Shown: positions 58,203-64,000 of the stretch, piece after piece
How positions within the stretch are numbered: position 1 is the stretch's first letter
How the letters are laid out: each line of letters opens with the position of its first letter
Origin: an uncultured Ellagibacter sp.
GTDB taxonomy: Bacteria; Actinomycetota; Coriobacteriia; Coriobacteriales; Eggerthellaceae
Direction: 5' to 3'
DNA: 64,000 nucleotides
Assembly (NCBI GenBank): GCA_934654815.1
Contig: CAKUGU010000004.1
Span: 20,369 to 84,368 of the forward strand
The notes under the pieces: model-generated
What the model was told of the DNA's origin: nothing
The model's database searches: none
What the model saw: only the letters and a program-made list of their open reading frames with translations
Translations under genes and position numbers: made by a program

Positions 58203-58865
58203 ATGTCGTTTGGTTTCAGCATCGAAGCCTGGGGGCGAAGAGCGCTGTTCACGCGCCCTGAGCTGAGCGTCGAGCGCGTGAGCTACGACGTCATCACGCC
58301 AAGCGCCGCCCGCGGGCTGATAGAAAGCGTCTACTGGCACCCCGGGTTGCGCTACGTCATCGACCGGATCCACGTGATAAACCCGATCGAGTTCAGCAGC
58401 GTGCGTCGAAACGAGGTGTCGGCGAAGGCCTCGGCGAAAGCGATGCGCTCGGCAGCGGAAAACGGGAAGAATCCGCCGTTCATAAGCACACAGGAGACCA
58501 TCGCCCAGAGGGCTTCTCTCATCCTGACCGACGTCCGATACGTCATCGACGCCCATTTCGTGATGACCGACCAGGCAAAGCCCGAGGACAACCCGGGGAA
58601 GTTCTGCGACATCCTCAAGCGCAGGCTTCGGAAAGGCCAATGCTACAGCCAGCCGTACTTCGGATGCAGGGAATTCGCCGCGAACGTGAAACTCCTCGAA
58701 GGAGAGCCGCCGAAGAGCGCGTACGCCGACGTCGACGAGCGCGACTTCGGAATCATGCTCTACGACATGGACTATTCCAACCCCGAGGACATCGTCCCTA
58801 TGTTCTATCGCGCCGTGATGCGCAAAGGGGTCATCGACGTTGCGGGATGCGAGGTGTACCGATGA
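58203..58865 (+). CDS. cas5c: Cas5c (Cas5d) crRNA-processing endonuclease
   Basis: 220-residue RAMP protein. In type I-C systems there is no Cas6, and Cas5c cuts the pre-crRNA within the repeat and stays bound to the 5' handle. It begins FSIEAWGRRALFTRPELSVE and has SYDVITPSAARGLIESVYWH; the tail YYDMDY-like LYDMDYSN and later DVAGCEVYR fit the family. GGAAGGAGG lies before ATG 58203. Its last codons overlap the cas8c start (ATGA), showing coupling. Confidence 0.92.
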   Translation: MSFGFSIEAWGRRALFTRPELSVERVSYDVITPSAARGLIESVYWHPGLRYVIDRIHVINPIEFSSVRRNEVSAKASAKAMRSAAENGKNPPFISTQETIAQRASLILTDVRYVIDAHFVMTDQAKPEDNPGKFCDILKRRLRKGQCYSQPYFGCREFAANVKLLEGEPPKSAYADVDERDFGIMLYDMDYSNPEDIVPMFYRAVMRKGVIDVAGCEVYR

Positions 58866-60613
58866 TCGTCACGGCGCTCGCACGCTACTACGACCAGCTT
58901 CTGAGCGACCCGGAAAGCGGCGTCGCCGCCCCGGGCTGGTGCTCGCGACCGATACGGTACCTCCTCGAGCTGTCGCCAGACGGAACCCTGTTGGCGGTCG
59001 TTCCCTTGGGAGACGGCAAGCATGGCGTTGTCAGAATCGTTCCCGAGCAGGTCAAACGATCGTCGGGAATCGCCCCGAACTTCCTTTGCGACACCTCTTC
59101 GTACCTGCTGGGCATCGACAAGAAGGGCAAGCCCGAGCGCAGCGCGAAATGTTTCGAGGCGGCGAAGGCCCTGCACGAGAAGGTGCTCGCCGGGGCGGAG
59201 GGAGAAACCGCCGCAGCCATCATCGGATTCTTCAGCCGCTGGGACCCGACGAGCATCGACTTCGAATCCGTTCCCGGATTGGCCGACGAAGGCGTCATCG
59301 AAGGCGGGAACCTCGCGTTCTGCGTGTCGAACGGCACTTCCTGGCGCGAAGCCGACGACGACGAAGCGGTCAGGGCAGCCTGGGAGAAACGGGCCGCCAA
59401 CGCCAACGGACAACCGGAAATGGTCTCGCTCGCTACAGGGAAGAAGGCCCCCGTGGCGCGGCTCCACCCGGCGATCAAGGGGGTGAAGGGAGCCCAATCG
59501 ATGGGCGCGTCGCTCGTCGGCTTCAACGCGGAGGCCTTCGAGTCGTACGGCCACGCCGGAGAGCAGGGCCGCAACGCCCCGGTGGACGAGAAGAGCGCGC
59601 AGGCGTACGCCACGGCGCTGAACCACCTGCTCGCCCAACCAGAGCACAAGGGGCACCTCGGCGACACCACCGTGGTCTTCTGGTCGGCCGTCCGCAGCTC
59701 GGACGAGGGGAATTGCTCGATTTTGTCCTTCGCACTCGGCCTTGCCCCCTTCAAAGACGACGCCTCGGAGAAAAGCGCGACCGCGAACCTGAAAGCGGCT
59801 TTCGAAAGGCTTTCGGCAGGAAAGCACGTCGATATCGACGGGGTCTCGTTCGGGGACGAGTTCTACCTCCTCGGCCTCGCCCCGAATGCGGCACGCCTGG
59901 CGGTGCGGTTCTTCCTCCACGACACGTTCGGCAAGATGATGCGCCATGTGGCGGAGCACTACCGGATTTCCGACATATGCCACGCCGATTTCGAACCGGC
60001 GTTCGCAACGCCGTATCATCTGTTGAAAAGCATCGAGAACCCCAACTCGAAAAGCCCCGTCGCCAGCTCTCAGCTCAGCGCCTCGCTCATGAGGTCGATC
60101 CTTCAAGGCGCGCGCTACCCCGAAGCGCTGTTCGAGAACGTGTTGCTCAGAATTCGCGCAACGAAGACGGTGAGACGAGAGCACGCGGCGATCATCAGGG
60201 CGTACCTCATCAGGAATGCGAAAATGGACGAAAGGGATGTTACCGTGGACGTCAACACTTCAAGGGAAAGCGAAGCATACGCGCTCGGCCGCGCGTTCGC
60301 CGTTCTCGAGCAGATTCAGGAAGCCGCCAACGGGAAGGCGACCATAGCGGAACGCTACCTCAACGCCGCCTGCGCGACTCCCGCGACGACGTTCCCCATG
60401 CTGCTGAAGCTGAGCGTGGCCCATCTGTCGAAGATCTCCCGCGACAAGCCGGGACTCGGTGTTCATCTGGAGAAAATGCTCGGCGAATTGCTCGATCAGC
60501 AGAAGAACCCGTTCCCGAAACGGCTTTCCATCGTCGACCAAGGAAGTTTCCTTTTAGGCTATTACCAGCAGAAACAGGCGCGGTACAAGAAGAACGACCA
60601 GCAGGAATCCTAA
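58862..60613 (+). CDS. cas8c: Cas8c (Csd1), large subunit of the I-C Cascade
   Basis: 583-residue large subunit that recognises the PAM and opens the target. Opens MIVTALARYYDQLLSDPESG, the usual start of Csd1, with PGWCSRPIRYLLEL following. The length is typical. It starts with ATG 58862 overlapping the stop of cas5c. The small subunit Cas11c is often made from an internal start of this gene; a candidate internal start was not settled. It ends 32 bases before cas7. Confidence 0.92.
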   Translation: MIVTALARYYDQLLSDPESGVAAPGWCSRPIRYLLELSPDGTLLAVVPLGDGKHGVVRIVPEQVKRSSGIAPNFLCDTSSYLLGIDKKGKPERSAKCFEAAKALHEKVLAGAEGETAAAIIGFFSRWDPTSIDFESVPGLADEGVIEGGNLAFCVSNGTSWREADDDEAVRAAWEKRAANANGQPEMVSLATGKKAPVARLHPAIKGVKGAQSMGASLVGFNAEAFESYGHAGEQGRNAPVDEKSAQAYATALNHLLAQPEHKGHLGDTTVVFWSAVRSSDEGNCSILSFALGLAPFKDDASEKSATANLKAAFERLSAGKHVDIDGVSFGDEFYLLGLAPNAARLAVRFFLHDTFGKMMRHVAEHYRISDICHADFEPAFATPYHLLKSIENPNSKSPVASSQLSASLMRSILQGARYPEALFENVLLRIRATKTVRREHAAIIRAYLIRNAKMDERDVTVDVNTSRESEAYALGRAFAVLEQIQEAANGKATIAERYLNAACATPATTFPMLLKLSVAHLSKISRDKPGLGVHLEKMLGELLDQQKNPFPKRLSIVDQGSFLLGYYQQKQARYKKNDQQES

Positions 60614-60645
60614 AGATCCATCGCTTCGTACGCAAAGGAGAAACC

Positions 60646-61539
60646 ATGAGCAGCCCTATCGCGAATAGATACGATTTCGTCGTTTATTTCGACGTGGAGA
60701 ACGGAAATCCCAACGGGGACCCCGACGCGGGCAACATGCCGCGAATCGATCCCGAAACCGGGTTCGGCCTCGTGACCGACGTGTGCCTGAAGCGCAAGAT
60801 CAGGAACTACGTCGAAACGGTCAAAGAAGGGGAACCCGGCTTCGAGATCTACATCAAAGAAGGGGTTCCGCTGAACTCGAGCGACAAGCGGGCATTCGAC
60901 AAGATGGGGTTCGACCCCAAGGACACGAAGAAGATGAAAAAGGACGACCCCGACCTCGACGTGAAGATGCGCGACTACATGTGCAAGACATTCTACGACG
61001 TGCGCACATTCGGCGCCGTCATGACGACGTTCGTGAAGAACAACCTGAACTGCGGCCAGGTCAGAGGTCCCGTTCAGCTCACGTTCGCCCGCAGCGTCGA
61101 CCCCATCATCCCGCAGGAGGTCACCATCACGCGCGTGGCGATAACCACCGAAGCGGACGCGGAGAAGAAGGGCACCGAAATGGGGCGGAAATACATCGTT
61201 CCCTACGGTTTGTATCGCTGCGAGGGCTTCGTGTCCGCCAATCTCGCGCGCAAGACGACCGGCTTCTCGGAAGACGATCTCGATCTTTTATGGAATGCCA
61301 TCATCAACATGTTCGAATGCGACCACTCGGCGGCGCGCGGGAAGATGGCGGTGCGCTCCCTCATCGTGTTCAAGCACGACTCCGAGTTGGGCAACGCCCC
61401 CTCCTATCAGCTGTTCGACGCCGTGTCCGTCGAGAAGAACCCGGGCGTGGAAGCGCCTCGGTCGTTCAAGGATTACGGGGCCGTCAGCATCGACCTCGGG
61501 GCGATTCCCGAAGGGGTCGAGGTCATTCGCAAGCTATAG
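60646..61539 (+). CDS. cas7: Cas7 (Csd2), backbone of the I-C Cascade
   Basis: 297-residue RAMP backbone protein that coats the crRNA spacer. The start NRYDFVVYFDVENGNPNGDP is the well-conserved Csd2 opening, and RTFGAVMTTFVKNN and GQVRGPVQLTFARSVDPI are family blocks. A strong AAAGGAG precedes ATG 60646. It ends eight bases before cas4. Confidence 0.94.
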   Translation: MSSPIANRYDFVVYFDVENGNPNGDPDAGNMPRIDPETGFGLVTDVCLKRKIRNYVETVKEGEPGFEIYIKEGVPLNSSDKRAFDKMGFDPKDTKKMKKDDPDLDVKMRDYMCKTFYDVRTFGAVMTTFVKNNLNCGQVRGPVQLTFARSVDPIIPQEVTITRVAITTEADAEKKGTEMGRKYIVPYGLYRCEGFVSANLARKTTGFSEDDLDLLWNAIINMFECDHSAARGKMAVRSLIVFKHDSELGNAPSYQLFDAVSVEKNPGVEAPRSFKDYGAVSIDLGAIPEGVEVIRKL

Positions 61540-61547
61540 GGGGCATT

Positions 61548-62246
61548 GTGTACCCAGATGAAGAGCTTCTCGCGCTGTCTGGTATCCAGCACTTCTCGTT
61601 TTGCCGCAGACAGTGGGCGCTGATCCACATCGGGCAACGCTGGCAGGAAAACTACTTGACGGCATCGGGACAGGTCGCGCACCAACGCGCCCATGACGAC
61701 GAGGTGCGCGAGAGACGGGGCTCGCTACTGACAGTGCGAGGGCTTTTCGTTAAATCGTCCGAGCTTGGGCTTGCGGGCATTTGCGACGTCGTTGAGTTTC
61801 GTCAGGATGAAAAGGGAATCCCCTTGCACGGCGAGAGCGGCACGTGGGCGCCGATTCCCATCGAGTACAAGCGAGGGGCGGCGAAAGGGAGCCCATGCGA
61901 CAGGCTCCAAGTATGCGCGCAGGCGATGTGCCTCGAAGAAATGTTAGGGTGCGATATAGCTTCCGGGTTCCTCTTCTACAAGCAGACCCAGTCGCGCGAA
62001 CTTGTCGATCTTGACGACGAGCTGCGCTGCGAGGTCCGCGAATCGGCAGCCGAGATGCACCAGCTGTTCAAGCGCGGCAGCATCCCGAAAGCCAGAAAAG
62101 GGAAAGCCTGTCGAGCATGCTCGCTCATCGACGAATGCCTCCCCGCCCTGCAGCCCCGATCGGCCCTTTCGTACATTAACAGCACATTGGGCGAATGCGA
62201 CGCCTCTTCGTCGAAGAAAAACACTAGCGGAAGCGATGCATCATGA
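61548..62246 (+). CDS. cas4: Cas4 spacer-acquisition exonuclease
   Basis: 232-residue PD-(D/E)XK nuclease with a [4Fe-4S] cluster that trims prespacers with the right PAM. Cluster ligands are Cys19 (FSFCRRQ) and Cys188/Cys191/Cys197 (CRACSLIDEC); active-site residues include Asp80 (GICDVVEF) and Glu106-x-Lys108 (IEYKRG). The start is GTG 61548 after AGGGGGC; an in-frame ATG this close is missing. It overlaps cas1 by four bases (ATGA). Confidence 0.92.
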   Translation: MYPDEELLALSGIQHFSFCRRQWALIHIGQRWQENYLTASGQVAHQRAHDDEVRERRGSLLTVRGLFVKSSELGLAGICDVVEFRQDEKGIPLHGESGTWAPIPIEYKRGAAKGSPCDRLQVCAQAMCLEEMLGCDIASGFLFYKQTQSRELVDLDDELRCEVRESAAEMHQLFKRGSIPKARKGKACRACSLIDECLPALQPRSALSYINSTLGECDASSSKKNTSGSDAS

Positions 62247-63274
62247 AAAGAGTGAAGAACACGCTTTATATCCTCACCGAAGATGCATACCTGACGCTCG
62301 ATGGGGAGAACGTCGTCGCGAAGCGAGGCGATGAGATCATCGGCCGCGTACCTTTGCATACGCTCGAGGGAATCAGCCTGTTTTCCTACGCGGGAGCAAG
62401 CCCCGCGCTTATGGGTGCATGCTGCGAGCGGGGAATCCAGTTGTCCTTCTTCTCGCCAAGCGGGAGGTTCCTCGCACAGGCGCGAGGAAATTGCTCTGGA
62501 AACGTTCTTTTGAAGAAGACCCAGTTCAGAGTTGCTGAAAATGAAACGAAGTCGCTCGAAACGGCACGCTATTTCATCGTTGGGAAGATCTTCAACTCGC
62601 GCTGGGTATTGGAGCGAGCGGTAAGGGACCACAGCATCCGTATCGACGCCGACGCGGTCCGCTCGGCGTCGGCGCATCTGGCGGATTCCCTCAAGACGGC
62701 ACGTGAGTGCGGCACGCTCGACTCCTTGCGCGGGGTGGAAGGTGATGCCGCCGCTGTCTACTATTCCGCGTTCGACCATATGATTCTTCGGGATAAAGAG
62801 GCTTTTCGCTTTACGGGCAGGTCGCGCAGGCCACCGAAAGACCGAACGAATGCGATGCTGTCCTTGTTTTACTCCACGCTGGCGCGCGATTGCTCCTCGG
62901 CGCTGCTCGGGGTCGGGCTGGACCCGGCAATCGGCTTCATGCACGCGGATCGCCCAGGCCGCGATTCGCTGGCGCTTGACTTCATGGAAGAGCTCAGACC
63001 CGTCTTCGTCGACCGGTTCGTTTTGACGGCGATCAACAATCGCCTCGTCAGCCCCTCCGATTTCGCGGAAAGGGAAACGGGCGAAATCAGATTGACCGAC
63101 GACGCAAGAAAAACCCTTTTCCAAGCCTGGCAGGAAAGGAAGCGCGAGCAGATTGTCCATCCGTTCACGAAAGAGAGAATCCCGAGAGGCCTCGTTCCCC
63201 ACGTGCAGGCGCAACTGCTCGCAAAGAGCTTACGAGGAGATTTGGACGCCTATCCTCCATTTTTTTGGAAATAG
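62243..63274 (+). CDS. cas1: Cas1 integrase, type I-C
   Basis: 343-residue integrase that inserts new spacers into the array with Cas2. The N-terminal beta domain and helical C-terminus are complete. Catalytic residues: Glu166 (GVEGDAAAVYY), His234 (GFMHADRPG), and Glu249/Glu250 (FMEELRP). ATG 62243 overlaps the cas4 stop. It is followed 14 bases later by cas2. The presence of cas4-cas1-cas2 implies the system can still acquire spacers. Confidence 0.94.
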   Translation: MKRVKNTLYILTEDAYLTLDGENVVAKRGDEIIGRVPLHTLEGISLFSYAGASPALMGACCERGIQLSFFSPSGRFLAQARGNCSGNVLLKKTQFRVAENETKSLETARYFIVGKIFNSRWVLERAVRDHSIRIDADAVRSASAHLADSLKTARECGTLDSLRGVEGDAAAVYYSAFDHMILRDKEAFRFTGRSRRPPKDRTNAMLSLFYSTLARDCSSALLGVGLDPAIGFMHADRPGRDSLALDFMEELRPVFVDRFVLTAINNRLVSPSDFAERETGEIRLTDDARKTLFQAWQERKREQIVHPFTKERIPRGLVPHVQAQLLAKSLRGDLDAYPPFFWK

Positions 63275-63288
63275 GAAGCGAGGGCGCG

Positions 63289-63576
63289 ATGATACTGATT
63301 GCGTATGATGTCGACACGACCGACGCCGCAGGGCGCAAGCGCCTGCGTAGAATAGCGAAAGCGTGCGTGAATTACGGGCAGCGCGTGCAGGCGTCGGTGT
63401 TCGAATGCGACGTCGATGCAGCGACGCTCGTCAAGCTGAAGGCAACACTGCTCGAGATAATGAATCAGGAGAAAGACAGCATCCGGTTTTACCATCTGGG
63501 GAACAACTGGCATGGGAAGGTCGAGCACTACGGGGCAAATCCAGGGTACGACCCCGAAGGGTTCCTGTGCCTGTAG
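63289..63576 (+). CDS. cas2: Cas2
   Basis: 95-residue Cas2 that forms the central dimer between two Cas1 dimers. Starts MILIAYDVDT with the conserved Asp7. Later segments VNYGQRVQASVFECDVDAAT and EKDSIRFYHLGNNW fit the family. GAGGG precedes ATG 63289; a longer frame from 63265 is rejected because the homology begins at MILIAY. Last gene of the operon; the array leader follows. Confidence 0.93.
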   Translation: MILIAYDVDTTDAAGRKRLRRIAKACVNYGQRVQASVFECDVDAATLVKLKATLLEIMNQEKDSIRFYHLGNNWHGKVEHYGANPGYDPEGFLCL

Positions 63577-63724
63577 GTGCGAGCTGGAGGCGCTCATAGC
63601 CCATGCGGGATGTTCGCACCCAATAAGCTGACTTTTTCTCCGAGCTCTCCGCATATTTTTCGCAAATCGCTCTTTGAAAACGCAATAAGAAGACGATACT
63701 GTTTACAAGTTACAAAATGTAGCG
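63577..63724 (+). promoter_or_regulatory. CRISPR leader
   Basis: 148-base stretch between cas2 and the first repeat, clearly richer in A/T than the rest. TTGAAA (63674-63679) and TACTGT (63697-63702) with a 17-base spacer are a possible promoter for the pre-crRNA. Confidence 0.7.
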
Positions 63725-64000
63725 GTCGCTCCCCGCACGGGGAGCGCGGGTTGAAATCTCAGCTCGTCCAGCCCCGGCTTGGCGAGCATGAGTCGCTCCC
63801 CGCACGGGGAGCGCGGGTTGAAATTCCACATAATCGCGCGAGACCATGTTCGCGTCATCGTCGCTCCCCGCACGGGGAGCGCGGGTTGAAATGCTCCTGT
63901 CTCATGCCGGCATGGTACAGCGCGCGGTCGCTCCCCGCACGGGGAGCGCGGGTTGAAATATCCGCCACATCCAGCCCGAGCGCACGGGCAAGAGTCGCTC
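63725..64000 (+). CRISPR. Type I-C CRISPR array (start; continues beyond window)
   Basis: Four identical 33-base repeats (63725-63757, 63792-63824, 63860-63892, 63927-63959) and the first seven bases of a fifth (63994-64000). The repeat begins GTCGCTCCCCGCACGGGGAG and ends GGGTTGAAAT; its hairpin is CGCTCCCC/GGGGAGCG. Spacers are 34, 35, 34 and 34 bases. Repeats show no variation, as expected at the leader end. None of the spacers was recognised as matching another part of the window. Confidence 0.97.

Overview
The window looks like a chromosomal segment of a high-GC, anaerobic actinobacterium of the class Coriobacteriia, most likely Eggerthellaceae (Eggerthella, Gordonibacter, Adlercreutzia, Slackia and relatives). 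The clues are the GC-rich third codon positions, cytoplasmic molybdopterin oxidoreductases paired with small 2x[4Fe-4S] proteins, a large MalT-type LuxR regulator beside one of them, anaerobic NrdG, and a type I-C CRISPR system. I cannot name the species from the sequence alone. No rRNA, tRNA, insertion sequence or prophage was seen.

Layout. (1) 1-18,030, minus strand: a cell-surface export locus. Seven secreted or membrane-anchored proteins have an N-terminal hydrophobic segment, most ending in an AWF/TWF-like motif. They lie with a 3,580-residue beta-helix-like surface protein, and the locus runs into a SipW/ER-type signal peptidase that is cut by the window edge. A hairpin at 4241-4275 divides it into two likely transcripts. 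(2) 18,141-21,464, minus: VanZ-like protein, ThrH-like phosphatase, CtBP-type 2-hydroxyacid dehydrogenase and a SAM methyltransferase. A modular intergenic repeat follows. (3) 22,056-28,025: LuxR/MalT-type regulator, two-cluster ferredoxin and molybdopterin oxidoreductase. Repeated TCAACC boxes lie before both the regulator gene and the oxidoreductase gene. (4) 28,166-36,106: bacterial Elp3, GNAT, TrmH, patatin, a Ser/Gly-rich membrane protein, glutaredoxin and PepC. (5) 36,192-37,639: a CDF metal exporter behind a leader that matches the NiCo (czcD) riboswitch and overlaps an intrinsic terminator. (6) 37,860-42,774: a PucR/CdaR-type regulator converging on a second molybdopterin oxidoreductase/Fe-S operon. 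(7) 42,960-48,131: NrdG, a TatD-linked radical SAM protein, a peptide-deformylase-like protein lacking the catalytic Glu, a hybrid histidine kinase and a YczE/YitT-type membrane protein. (8) 48,520-55,695: NSS transporter, aconitase-family hydratase, a Pit/2-TM/universal-stress operon behind a Pho-box-like repeat, and a small acidic protein. (9) 55,881-64,000: complete cas3-cas5c-cas8c-cas7-cas4-cas1-cas2 and the start of the CRISPR array, which leaves the window.

How parts fit together: the signal peptidase probably processes the secreted proteins encoded just upstream of it, which may build a fibre or coat together with the giant protein. The two molybdoenzyme modules each bring their own electron-transfer protein, and each has a dedicated regulator nearby; their substrates are unknown. 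Several genes (21464, 28166, 32796) have a -10 hexamer placed so that transcription would start at or next to the start codon, which suggests leaderless mRNAs.
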